From contig CAVOZI010000018.1 of assembly GCA_963700895.1 (NCBI GenBank), forward strand, positions 1 to 64,000: 64,000 nucleotides of DNA, written 5' to 3'. Source of the DNA: Anderseniella sp963700895. GTDB taxonomy: Bacteria > Pseudomonadota > Alphaproteobacteria > Rhizobiales > Aestuariivirgaceae. A program made the position numbers and the translations under genes. The notes beneath the pieces were generated by a model. It worked only from the letters and a program-made list of their open reading frames with translations, was not told the DNA's origin and ran no database searches. Positions 1 through 7,873 of the stretch are shown piece by piece (position 1 is the first letter of the stretch; every line of letters starts with the position of its first letter).

Positions 1-190
1 TGCGTCTCTTCAGCTTTGGTCCTCACGTTACCATGCATTGCGCAAGACTTATTTGCACCTGATGCCAGACGAGACATATTTCTGTCCCACAGGGTTAACC
101 CCTGAGAGTCGAAAGAGCAGTATGTATGAGCAGGAAATTTGATCCAAGATTCACGCGAGCAATGATGCAATTGTTCGCCATGCCGCATGG
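1..190 (+). pseudogene. 5' remnant of an AraC-family regulator gene
   Basis: This stretch aligns with the promoter region and first codons of the intact AraC-type gene that starts at 12081. Shared blocks include the ctgtcc...cagggttaacc leader, the gagcagtatg motif just before the start, and the first 14 codons (MSRKFDPRFTRAMM here, MSRKFVPRFTRAMM in the intact gene; start ATG at 126). Similarity stops after about codon 14, so only the 5' end survives. I infer an old duplication of the regulator and its promoter. The intact copy is divergent from an amidohydrolase, so a related amidohydrolase may lie just left of this window. Confidence 0.75.
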
Positions 191-347
191 TGGCATGGGT
201 TCACATGTAGCAGTCGCTTTTCGTCTTAATACAAAGCCATTTTCGGCGAACGCTAGATTCGCAAACCAAGTGCGACACCGGGTATATCCGGGATCGCCTT
301 GGGAACACATTATGATCACTTCACACTTGAAGACCGCTGTCAGCGGT

Positions 348-505
348 GCAATTCCGGGACCAGTATCTGGCGAACATAGGCCTCGAACGAATCGCCCTTT
401 ATCGGCCCGTCGAGCACCATCGGCGCTACCATGCCGGAGGCCCGCAGTGCAGCGACCAGCGTGGTGGTCTTCCGGTGTTCGTGCGGGAAGCCCATCCGCA
501 AGCTT
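348..505 (-). pseudogene. IS630-family transposase fragment (DDE core)
   Basis: Read on the minus strand this piece gives GFPHEHRKTTTLVAALRASG and then a LDGPIKGDSFEAYVRQILVPEL-like run (shown split by motif: LDGPIK, FEAYV, LVPEL). It matches the intact IS630 transposase at 15.4-16.4 kb, which reads GIPHGHWKTTTFVGAL, LDGPIN, FETYI and LIPEL. It lacks the N-terminus and the terminal Glu motif, so it is a dead fragment of a related but diverged element. Confidence 0.75.
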
Positions 506-650
506 CGAAGCCCCAAGACTGGCAGGGCCAGTCCACTCGTCAGAAAGCCCGTTGTAGGTCAACTTAGTACCAGCCGAGAAAGTCCAAGAGCCGACCGTAC
601 AAGCAACGTCTGGTTACACATAAGTCAGACTGAATTTTGACCCGTCGCCC

Positions 651-800
651 GGCTCAAGGCTGTGCTCCGCAAGGCTGGCGAGAGAACTGTCACGGGCCTG
701 TGGCAACTCATCGGCAAGCTCGTCGACATCTTCCAGCCCGTCGAATGTGCCAACTACTTCAGCTCGTGTGGAGATGTTCCAGAATGAACGGAACCCGCTC
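651..800 (+). pseudogene. IS630-family transposase 3' end and right terminal repeat
   Basis: The plus strand reads LKAVLRKAGERTVTGLWQ and continues through a VECANYF motif to a stop at 785-787. It parallels LKALLRKAAERTIGGLWD and EECRKYF at the end of the intact IS630 at 15.4 kb. The bases after the stop (cgctc then TA at 801-802) match the IS630 terminal repeat (tagagcg read outward), so the element end is at 800. It points opposite to the fragment at 348-505, so the original element was inverted or two copies recombined. Confidence 0.75.
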
Positions 801-1624
801 TAAAAGCCGATAACCTTAAACCCAGCTTGAACTGACCAGACCGCAGATTGTCCACCGCCAACCAAGACACCCGGCTTGACAAAAATCTGACTTTCACCAC
901 CGAAGAGTTTGCCCGTTAGCATGCCCATTGTCACCTGAAGGCTGGCATAGTTTTTTTCGGCTTCCCAGTCACGTATGAGAGCCGGGTCCAACGTAACGTA
1001 ATATTTCGGATCAGGCAATTTGGGCACGTAGTAAAAATCAATGGTAGTTTGATTCAAGTAGCTCCGCCCAAAACCCTCGTCACCTAGCCCAAACTGGTGA
1101 ACAATCGCTGGCGCAAATATACTGCCATCTTCTAAAAACTTGGCGTAAAAAGCGCTTATTTCGACGCTAGTCTGACCGTCCCCGAGTTCCGGACGTTCCG
1201 CAGTATCGAAATAAAGCCTTACAGTATAGGCAGCACCGTATTCCGGGGTGACAATAGGGACATGCGTAAATTTGAGGTTGAAATCGCCCAAACCGATGTC
1301 TTGATCAATTGGTCCGTGTGCGAATTCAAGCGTCGACGTCCACGCCATGTTCCCTTTCTCTCCGAACGGTTGGGTGTAGTATGCTTCCAACAATCCAACA
1401 TCTAGCCCAGCACCCAGATTTGTATACTGGTATTGCGTCCCCATGGTCGTCGCTAGCAGTGTAGGGTTGGTACCGTTATTAACTTCTTCAGCGGCTGAAG
1501 GGGCTCCAACGACATCGTAAACCTTGCCTTGGGCGCCGCTGGTACCATTATTAATCTCTTGAGCGACTGAAGGGTTGACTAGAAACGTGGCCATAGTTAT
1601 TGAGGCGATGGCTAGATTTCGCAT
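800..1624 (-). CDS. Putative outer-membrane beta-barrel protein
   Basis: A 274-residue exported protein. I start it at the ATG at 1624 because gagag lies just upstream and the next residues (MRNLAIASITMATFLVNPSVAQ) form a signal peptide cleaved after the AQ. The mature part carries two copies of an E-[IV]-NNGT motif about 25 residues apart, then alternating aromatic and polar strands, and it ends in Phe like an outer-membrane barrel. Family resemblance is to phenol-degradation MetA-type or transporter-like barrels, but I do not recognise it firmly. The stop codon overlaps the end of the IS630 remnant, so the C-terminus may have been set by that insertion. Confidence 0.55.
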   Translation of the reverse strand: MRNLAIASITMATFLVNPSVAQEINNGTSGAQGKVYDVVGAPSAAEEVNNGTNPTLLATTMGTQYQYTNLGAGLDVGLLEAYYTQPFGEKGNMAWTSTLEFAHGPIDQDIGLGDFNLKFTHVPIVTPEYGAAYTVRLYFDTAERPELGDGQTSVEISAFYAKFLEDGSIFAPAIVHQFGLGDEGFGRSYLNQTTIDFYYVPKLPDPKYYVTLDPALIRDWEAEKNYASLQVTMGMLTGKLFGGESQIFVKPGVLVGGGQSAVWSVQAGFKVIGF

Positions 1625-1920
1625 ATAAAAACTCTCATTTGGTGCCGCCTTTTTTTGCTTTAAATCTAGAGATTCCCATTCACCATTTATTTCACTCTGC
1701 CCCATCCCGGTGTGTAGTGAAGAACTCATTCGAGCACCTCACTATCACGCCAAGTATGGAAAAAATTACTCAGATCATGGCGATGAAACCTTAGTAAGGC
1801 TCATTGCAATAGTACCAATAGCCCTGTGTTCTGCTATTGTTTGACCAGTTCCAGCACAAACCTGGGCTCGGGGGGCTGGCGCACGACCTGCCGCTACAGC
1901 AATTGTTTGGAATCCCTCCA
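1625..1920. other. Intergenic stretch
   Basis: About 300 bases between the barrel protein start and the stop of the DUF2092 gene. It must hold the barrel gene promoter on the minus strand. I see no convincing gene, hairpin or IS end. Confidence 0.4.
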
Positions 1921-2697
1921 CTAGTTCGTCGGCGACAGGGGCGACTTGAACTCCACCTTCTGCCAGTCAGAGATATCTGACGACACGCCAAAAGAAGCCG
2001 TGAGGCCTTCTGCGGGAACATCGAACTTCCAGTTGGAAAATTGTGTCGCGTGTTCGGGCTGGCCCAGTTCTCCAAGGTAAGTCACCACCATTCGTCGAGG
2101 CACCACCCGATCCTCGCCGTCTTCTAGCCACAGTTGCCACGTCGTCCCCACCCCCCGGAACAGGACGTTGAACACGGTGGCATCGGGCTCCGCTGGATCG
2201 ATATAGTCTTCAATGAGAACCGTATCGACAACCGCTTCTTTTGCCTCCTCATCCAGTTTTGAAGACAGCAGATCCAGGATAGCGGTACGAGACAAGCCTT
2301 GAGTGTCTGCGAAGTCGATGAAGGCATCAAGGTCTCCCTTGAACTCGACATCGGCATATTCCTTGTCACCGACGTAGAACACGCGGGCACGCTCGCCATT
2401 GTATTCAACCAGCGTGGTTTCACCGTCATCACTGGCTGCCCTTATCAACAAGGTGCTGGGTCGCACCGCAGCAAAAGACCGCCGGACGACCCGCTTGATA
2501 AACTGGTTCTCAAACCTTTCATCGCTCAGCGTAACGGCGTCGAAAGATACCGACGGACTGCCGCCGATATCGGAGGCAATGTCCTCAAGAAGCTGCATCG
2601 GATCGACAGGGCCGGCTTCATCTGCCGCCACGAGGACAGATGATGATAGGGCAAGGGCTGCAATGACTGCAGATGCACGAGCGAAGGATTTCAACAT
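1921..2697 (-). CDS. DUF2092 periplasmic protein
   Basis: A 258-residue secreted protein with a signal peptide (MLKSFARASAVIAALALSSS, cleavage near VLVAADE) and a good ribosome site (caggaga, 9 bases before the ATG). The body looks like DUF2092, a LolA/LppX-like periplasmic fold: SFDAV near residue 51, a YNGERARVFY strand, and the F...NWKF...F pattern at the C-terminus. Proteins of this fold usually bind a lipid or other hydrophobic ligand; the ligand here is unknown. The small RP-rich gene upstream (2747-3052) points the same way and ends 49 bases before this start, so the two are probably cotranscribed. Confidence 0.75.
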   Translation of the reverse strand: MLKSFARASAVIAALALSSSVLVAADEAGPVDPMQLLEDIASDIGGSPSVSFDAVTLSDERFENQFIKRVVRRSFAAVRPSTLLIRAASDDGETTLVEYNGERARVFYVGDKEYADVEFKGDLDAFIDFADTQGLSRTAILDLLSSKLDEEAKEAVVDTVLIEDYIDPAEPDATVFNVLFRGVGTTWQLWLEDGEDRVVPRRMVVTYLGELGQPEHATQFSNWKFDVPAEGLTASFGVSSDISDWQKVEFKSPLSPTN

Positions 2698-2746
2698 TTT
2701 AATGGTCTCCTGAGCAGCACGTCACAATTGCGCAATCCTAGTATAT

Positions 2747-3052
2747 TCACTTGCGCCGCCGCCGCTTGGGCCGGCCAGGACGACCAGGGCGGTTTGGCCG
2801 ATTTGGGCGATTGGGCCGGCCAGGACGATCCCACCTGTCTCTGCGAATGGCCCGGCGAATGGCCCGACCGGTTCTGCGGACCGCGCGACGAGCAAATCCA
2901 TACGGCAATGGCGCGCCGGGCGGCGGACAAGTGACTAGGTTGCCATATTGATCATAGCATTCGTAGTAGACTTGCGCTTCGGCCTCCTCGCCGGGCCGTG
3001 CGGTCGCCACAATTGTTGCCGCCACGCCAAATAGAAAAAATCGCCTGTTCAT
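2747..3052 (-). CDS. Small exported protein with Arg-Pro-rich tail
   Basis: A 101-residue protein with a strong ribosome site (gaggag). It begins MNRRFFLFGVAATIVATARP, a twin-arginine-like or Sec signal. A short central segment (YYECYDQYGNLVTCPPPG) has two Cys residues. The last 50 residues are extremely basic and repetitive: RR pairs, then repeated RP[NG] triplets and a KRRRRK end. The DNA under the tail is a gc-rich near-repeat (gccggcc-agga units). It precedes the DUF2092 gene in the same direction. Function unknown; the tail might bind anionic polymers such as LPS or nucleic acid, which is a guess. Confidence 0.6.
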   Translation of the reverse strand: MNRRFFLFGVAATIVATARPGEEAEAQVYYECYDQYGNLVTCPPPGAPLPYGFARRAVRRTGRAIRRAIRRDRWDRPGRPNRPNRPNRPGRPGRPKRRRRK

Positions 3053-3178
3053 GATGTCCGCTCCTCAATCTCCGTTCGGAGATTTTCAACGGCCCCGATT
3101 TCGAGTTCGAAAGCCGCATGGGAGTCCTCGAAACTGCGCTTTAACCTGACCACTTCGACCCCATGTAGCAAAGAAATT

Positions 3179-3463
3179 CTATATCCAGCCGGCATTCCCC
3201 ATTTGACCGATCTCCTGTGAGGTTACGACGGCCCGAAGCGACTTTCCAAACATTTTCTGTCTCGGTTGGTTGTCGGGTTGTAGGAGCCGGGCGTGACGAG
3301 CGACCAAAAAGTCCGTGCCGGACGATGTTGGCATCGTTTCGCCGGTTGGCAGACGCACCTGTCCCGCTGCCGGTGATGGACCCGAGAAGGCGATTGAGAG
3401 ACAAAGACCTAACGCGGTCGACAGTAATCCTAACTTGCGGTTATATAGAAATTTTATGGGCAT
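3179..3463 (-). CDS. Small hypothetical exported protein
   Basis: A 94-residue reading frame started at the ATG at 3463, which has an aggagaa ribosome site 7 bases upstream. The N-terminus (MPIKFLYNRKLGLLSTALGL and on to FSGPSPAAG) is a convincing signal peptide. The rest is short, has no Cys pair or known motif, and could be a truncated remnant. I do not recognise a family. Confidence 0.45.
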   Translation of the reverse strand: MPIKFLYNRKLGLLSTALGLCLSIAFSGPSPAAGQVRLPTGETMPTSSGTDFLVARHARLLQPDNQPRQKMFGKSLRAVVTSQEIGQMGNAGWI

Positions 3464-3682
3464 GCAGATTTCTCCTATTGTTGAATGCATGACACTACAA
3501 TCAGTCATCTTCTTCATGGTGTTGCTTCCTCTTCGGTTTGAACGCCCCGAGCCTACGGTTTAGGGGAAGCAACGCCACCAGTCAGATCGATTTCAACATC
3601 CACCGGGACATCCCCTCTCCGTCGAAGAACAATCGTTGGTACAATTCACGGGAATGTGCGCCCCCCCGAGAGGTCTGCCCAC

Positions 3683-4678
3683 TTATTGCTTCGCTGCCGG
3701 AGCCAGGTAGAAATAGTCGAAAAGCATGCGGGAGATCTCGGCAATTGCCCGATCCCTGTCCGAAACGGGTGTCTTACTGCTGTTCGTGAACACGGCGATG
3801 GCAAACCGCCGACCGTCGGGGAGCGTGACATAACCGACGTCGTTGGCAATTCCGCCCACTGTTCCGGTCTTGTGCGCTACGGGCGTCCCCTTCGGCAGCA
3901 ATCCCTTGAGCCGGCCAACGCCCGTGCGCGTGCGCGACATGACTCCCAGCAGGAACTCGCGGCTTTCCGCGCTCATCGCCGTGCCACCGTCGATGGCAAG
4001 CAGGAGTTTCAGCATCGCAAGGGGCGTTGTGTGGTCGCGGGGATCCGCCTCGAAGTCCGGATTGGGATCAACCTGGGCCGCCCACAGCCCCGGGTCCTTG
4101 CGGATGGCCTCGGCGACCGCTTCGGGCGAGGCCGCCGGCAACTTATAGAAATCCTTGAGAATCTCTTGGGTCGTCCGATCGACTCTGAAATCGGTGATCC
4201 CGAGCCTGCGCAGGTTCTCGGTCACCGCCGCTGCTCCGCCTGCCAGCCCCATGTTGACGTCGGTCGCCGTGTTGTCGCTTTCCGTGATCATCACCTCCAT
4301 CAGGTTCGCCACCGAAAGCTGAATCCCGGGGTGGGGGAATGTTTCGGCAAGCGCGATTTCGCCGCTGACGTACATGTCGGACGGGACCTCGACCAGTTGG
4401 TCGAGACTGAGTTCCCCCTTGTCCACGCGAGCCATCACGGCGGCCGCAATGGCCACCTTGTAGGTGCTGGCCATGGCGAAGGCCTCATCGCCATTGAGCG
4501 CGATGACCTCGTCTCCGCCAATTTCCTGTGCTGCAAAGCCTATGCGCCCGGCAAGCCCCGACGCGACCTGTTCGATCGCGGCACCAACGGACTGTCCTTG
4601 CGTTATCTGGCCGTATGCCGGGCCGAGGGTAGCCGCCGCGGAAACCGCGAGGGCTACGATAACATGACGATATTTCAT
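3683..4678 (-). CDS. Class A beta-lactamase-like serine hydrolase
   Basis: A 331-residue exported enzyme, started at 4678 behind ggggaga. Signal peptide residues 1-23 (cleaved after AYG). The class A catalytic set is visible: S71-T-Y-K74, S134-D-N136 and K270-T-G272. The omega loop departs from the family. D167-R168 is present, but the next residues are TTQEILKDF rather than the usual xExxLN, and the usual ...RDTTTP anchor appears as RDHTTP at 215-219 only after a long insert of about 40 residues. Beta-lactam hydrolysis is therefore plausible but not certain; a related amidase or esterase role on D-Ala-like substrates is possible. It lies downstream of HdeD and D-aminoacylase-like genes on the same strand. 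Confidence 0.8.
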   Translation of the reverse strand: MKYRHVIVALAVSAAATLGPAYGQITQGQSVGAAIEQVASGLAGRIGFAAQEIGGDEVIALNGDEAFAMASTYKVAIAAAVMARVDKGELSLDQLVEVPSDMYVSGEIALAETFPHPGIQLSVANLMEVMITESDNTATDVNMGLAGGAAAVTENLRRLGITDFRVDRTTQEILKDFYKLPAASPEAVAEAIRKDPGLWAAQVDPNPDFEADPRDHTTPLAMLKLLLAIDGGTAMSAESREFLLGVMSRTRTGVGRLKGLLPKGTPVAHKTGTVGGIANDVGYVTLPDGRRFAIAVFTNSSKTPVSDRDRAIAEISRMLFDYFYLAPAAKQ

Positions 4679-4784
4679 TTTTGGTTTCTCCCCTTCTGTG
4701 AGATGAGGTCTGGAAATGCCACAATCAGTTGCCGCCATTAGCCGGAAAGGCTGGCATGATATCAGACTTCCAGTCCTTTTTTTG

Positions 4785-5306
4785 TCATTGACGGGTTTCC
4801 TTGAAAAACATCCCCATCATAGTCAGGCTCGCGCCTGAACTAAGCATCTGGATTCCGAGCAGTGTCCCGAGCAGAACCAGCGTTGCACCCGGCGATGACA
4901 AGACAATTATTGCCAGGACGACAGACACTGACCCCGCCAACAAAAGGGGCCAGAAGAACCGTGTGCCTCTGACGCGGAAGGCGAACAATATCTGGACGAT
5001 GCCGCTTGCCATCAGGAGGATCAGCAGGAAGGTAGATAGCGATATGATGCCGCCAAGCGGGTTGGCCATGAATGACCAGCCCAGAAATGCTGTCAGAGCG
5101 CCAAGGCACCAGGTCAGTATCCTGTTGCCCAGGCCTTCAGTCCAGAACCCAAGGGAAATTTGCAAAGCGCCACCAAGCAAGAGAAACATGCCCGTAATCG
5201 TAACAATAGCCACGGACGCGATCACGGCATTGAACAGCACGACGACACCGAGAGCCATCGTCAGCACCCCAAGCCAGAAATATTTCGTCGAAATTTTTAT
5301 CGCCAT
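4785..5306 (-). CDS. HdeD family membrane protein (DUF308)
   Basis: 173 residues, almost entirely hydrophobic, with six likely membrane helices in two sets of three, as in HdeD/DUF308 proteins (helix starts near residues 8, 33, 62, 86, 116 and 142). HdeD of enterobacteria is linked to acid resistance; other members have unknown roles. It lies 106 bases before the beta-lactamase-like gene and 80 bases after the amidohydrolase stop on the same strand. An aggaacc site precedes the ATG. Confidence 0.85.
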   Translation of the reverse strand: MAIKISTKYFWLGVLTMALGVVVLFNAVIASVAIVTITGMFLLLGGALQISLGFWTEGLGNRILTWCLGALTAFLGWSFMANPLGGIISLSTFLLILLMASGIVQILFAFRVRGTRFFWPLLLAGSVSVVLAIIVLSSPGATLVLLGTLLGIQMLSSGASLTMMGMFFKETRQ

Positions 5307-5340
5307 AGCCGGTTCCTCAAGTTTTTGTCGGGGAGGCGGA

Positions 5341-5373
5341 GATCAAAAACCGTATGATCCCGCCTCCTTGTTT
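5341..5373 (-). repeat. Vestige of a duplicated DUF3299 gene start
   Basis: These 33 bases match 7828-7860, the start of the DUF3299 gene, at 28 of 33 positions, including the aaggaggcggga ribosome site. The position of the start codon is ATG at 7840-7842 but ATA here. In both places the block lies just upstream, on the minus strand, of what follows a D-aminoacylase-like gene or its partner. I read this as a scar of a tandem duplication of an amidohydrolase-DUF3299 unit, with the second DUF3299 copy lost. The same bases also form part of an inverted repeat (ggaggcgg/ccgcctcc) with a 21-base loop. Confidence 0.65.
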
Positions 5374-5386
5374 GGTCGCGTCAGGC

Positions 5387-7015
5387 TCAGTTTCCACCGT
5401 CTACTGGCAAGGGTGGTGAAATTTCGGGCATCCCCGTCGAGAACTCGGCTTCCCACGCCTCTGCTGAAACCGGCTCGAAGCGCGGCTTGGCCTCGGGTTC
5501 AAACCGGATCGGCTGACCGGCAAAAACACCAAGCAGCTCGTCGTCACGCACCGTCACCTGACCGTTGACGATCACGGCCTTGTAGCCCGTCGAAGGGACA
5601 GTGGCATTTCGATAGGTCGAATTGTCGGTGACAAGTTCGGGGTCAAACACCACGATATCTGCAACCATGCCCGTCTGGATACGGCCACGCTCCTGCATCG
5701 CCTTCAGGCCCGTATTACCGAGGTGTTTGGCCGCGTTGTAGCTGAGGATCGACAACAGCTGCATCATCGGGATGTTGTTTTCCCGACCCAACCGCAATGA
5801 AATACTGCGCGTGCCAGAGGTGCGGGGATGGGAGGCGCCCAGTTGGTCAAACGGGAAATCCCACGGCCCGAAAATCGGCTCGGCGGTAACCGAGTCGCTG
5901 GCCACGGTTACGCCCTTGAGCGTCAGCCATGGCACCAAGTCTTTCTCCGGCATCTTGTAGAGGATGATCAGCTTGGTCGGATCGGATTCCATATCGGCAT
6001 TGTATCTGTCCAGGTCATAGAAATCCCCGGTGATCGGATCTTGCAGGGTATCCTCATAGCGGTTGCCCAATCTATCGACCCAGTTGTCCGGTGCCAAAAA
6101 GCCCGCATTCAAAAAGGTCGTGCCGCCCGTGTAGGGATAGACTTCGCCCCAAACATTCTGCCCCGCGTCCTGAAGGCGGGACAGCAGTTCGGTCGTCAAC
6201 TGCCAACCAGGGTTGTTGAAGTGCAGAGCGACCGCCGGCGCCCCCAAGGCCACCGCATTGAGGAGGAGTTCCTGCTGGCCGAGGTTCTCCATGACGTCGG
6301 TGTCTGGGGTGAAACGGGTATGTGCGCCGGTCAAACGGCCATAGCGCGCCGCGACTTTCTGCACCTCGAACAACTCGCGCGTCGTCACGCCATCCCGCAT
6401 ATAACCCAAGGTGCTGGCGGCGCCGAGCGCGCCATCCTGAAGGCCCTTGTCGATGATCTCGAGAATCTCGTTGCCCTGCTCGAGGGTTGCGCGATTGAGG
6501 CTCCAGCCACTTTTCTTTCGGGACTCCATGACGGCCATGGGGCCTCTCTCGTAGATCTCATCGCTCATCTTGCCGTCGATCACCATCGCGCGGGCAGATT
6601 CGTGGCTGGAACCGCAGCCATAGTTGGCCTGGGTGACATCAGCGCGGGCCTCGTACCATTTTGCAATGAACGTCCCTGGACAGCCGAGTTCGATATCTAT
6701 GGCGCTGGTCAGCCCGTCGCGCAACCCGAGGGCGTAGCCAAGCGGTGCCTGCCAATGGAAGTGCGTGTCGATGAAGCCCGGCCCAACGATGTGGCCGGTC
6801 GCATCCATCGTCTCGGCACCCGTGATTGCATCCTTGGTGATCGCAACAATCCGGCCGTCCTTGATGCCGACATTGGCGATGTCGTCATACAGGGTCTCCG
6901 GGTCCATGACGCGGCCATTGTTGATCACCAGATCATAGTCTTGCGCCAAGGTCGGCACGGCCCACATGACACTCATCAAAAGCGTCCCGGCCAGTAGGTG
7001 TCTTTGCTTTTTCAC
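5387..7015 (-). CDS. Periplasmic D-aminoacylase-like amidohydrolase (copy 1)
   Basis: 542 residues, GTG start at 7015 behind aaggga. Residues 1-24 form a Sec signal (cleavage after LAQ), so it acts outside the cytoplasm, unlike the well-known cytoplasmic D-aminoacylases. The amidohydrolase metal set is visible: H85-F-H87 after GFIDT, C112 at the place of the bridging Cys of N-acyl-D-amino-acid deacylases, H232 (GAHTR), H265 (ALHFNN) and D374 (ASDS). The C-terminal part has GRIQTGMVADIVVFDPE, typical of the family. Probable reaction is hydrolysis of an N-acyl-D-amino acid or similar amide. It is a close paralogue of the gene at 7874-9508, visibly similar over the whole length. Confidence 0.85.
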   Translation of the reverse strand: MKKQRHLLAGTLLMSVMWAVPTLAQDYDLVINNGRVMDPETLYDDIANVGIKDGRIVAITKDAITGAETMDATGHIVGPGFIDTHFHWQAPLGYALGLRDGLTSAIDIELGCPGTFIAKWYEARADVTQANYGCGSSHESARAMVIDGKMSDEIYERGPMAVMESRKKSGWSLNRATLEQGNEILEIIDKGLQDGALGAASTLGYMRDGVTTRELFEVQKVAARYGRLTGAHTRFTPDTDVMENLGQQELLLNAVALGAPAVALHFNNPGWQLTTELLSRLQDAGQNVWGEVYPYTGGTTFLNAGFLAPDNWVDRLGNRYEDTLQDPITGDFYDLDRYNADMESDPTKLIILYKMPEKDLVPWLTLKGVTVASDSVTAEPIFGPWDFPFDQLGASHPRTSGTRSISLRLGRENNIPMMQLLSILSYNAAKHLGNTGLKAMQERGRIQTGMVADIVVFDPELVTDNSTYRNATVPSTGYKAVIVNGQVTVRDDELLGVFAGQPIRFEPEAKPRFEPVSAEAWEAEFSTGMPEISPPLPVDGGN

Positions 7016-7178
7016 TGGAAATCCCTTTTGAGTTTGGTTTCTATTGATCGCTTCGGTATCCAGTGGGTGACCGTCATGAATGCCTCATCGGAGAATCAAT
7101 TTTGCTGCGCAAAGGCAGCACCGCCCGGTTTCGCCAACAATTTTCAAGCTATGTGGCAAAGGTCAGACCATTCCTGCC

Positions 7179-7842
7179 TCACCCTTGCGTTAAATCAACA
7201 ACTTCAGCATCCAGGGTCCAGCCACTCAGCATGCGCAACTTCCCGTCCAGGATGAATATGGTCTCATCACTTGGCTCGACGCGCAGTTGCCCGGACACCC
7301 GAACCGGCACATAAAGGGACTCGACTTGCTGATCGGCCCGCAGCCTCACCCGAACAAGCTGGTTCGGTGGCGGTGGTGGAAGATGGCTGCACATCCCCAC
7401 CTGAGGAACCAGATAGCCAAACCCGCTGCCGTCCGCCGCCTTCGGCCCGGGAATGATGTAACCCGATATCGAGACCTCAACCCCATCGAAAATTGGATTG
7501 GTGGCCATGAGGGCAGTCCGCCGCTTCTTGGCGACGTCCCAGCGCTGCGCCAGCAACACATCCACGTCGTGACCATTCGCCTCGAGCTTTTCCTTCGCGG
7601 CGGTGCGCCGAGCCTCCAGACGCGTACGTGTCTCCTCATCAAGATCGGTGCCGGCGAGCTTCTCGTCTGTCTGGACCAACAGCTTCAGTTCGTTCAGCAT
7701 GTCGACCCCCATGGCTGCGTAGGGGTCTTCAAAGGCAACCGCTAACGGATCCGCCAGGTCGGAAAACTCGATGGCTTCCGGTTCTGCCGTCACCTGGGTG
7801 GCGGCCAGAATGGTCGCCACGAAGAGAGGTCAAGAACCGCAT
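7179..7842 (-). CDS. DUF3299 exported protein, frameshifted in the signal peptide
   Basis: The body (about 210 residues) has the DUF3299 signature VGMCSHLPPPPPNQ and a preceding SGYIIPG strand. Its frame opens at a GTG at 7820 with no ribosome site. A far better start lies at the ATG at 7842, which has aaggagg 7 bases upstream and encodes MRFLTS; joining this by a one-base shift near 7825 to LFVATILAATQVTA gives a perfect signal peptide. So the gene either carries a frameshift or the sequence has a one-base error. The family is exported and of unknown function, often beside transport systems. It lies between two amidohydrolase genes, same strand. Confidence 0.75.
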
Positions 7843-7873
7843 GCTCCCGCCTCCTTGTTCAGGTTATTCACCA

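Noticed and set aside
126..557. A 143-residue plus-strand frame that starts like the AraC gene
   Set aside because: Only the first codons match AraC; the rest runs through unrelated sequence and the back of an IS630 fragment, so it is a chimera.
2751..2951. Repeats under the Arg-Pro tail read as a possible CRISPR
   Set aside because: Units are short, contiguous and in frame with the protein; no spacers.
3656..4741. A 361-residue frame opposite the beta-lactamase-like gene
   Set aside because: It is a GC-driven shadow; the composition is Arg/Gly-rich with no motif, and the minus-strand gene has signal peptide and all catalytic motifs.
5341..5373. The ggaggcgg/ccgcctcc inverted repeat as a terminator
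   Set aside because: The T-run is inside the loop, and the block is better explained as a leftover DUF3299 start.
5828..6997. A 389-residue frame opposite amidohydrolase copy 1
   Set aside because: Shadow of a motif-complete gene; no domain seen.
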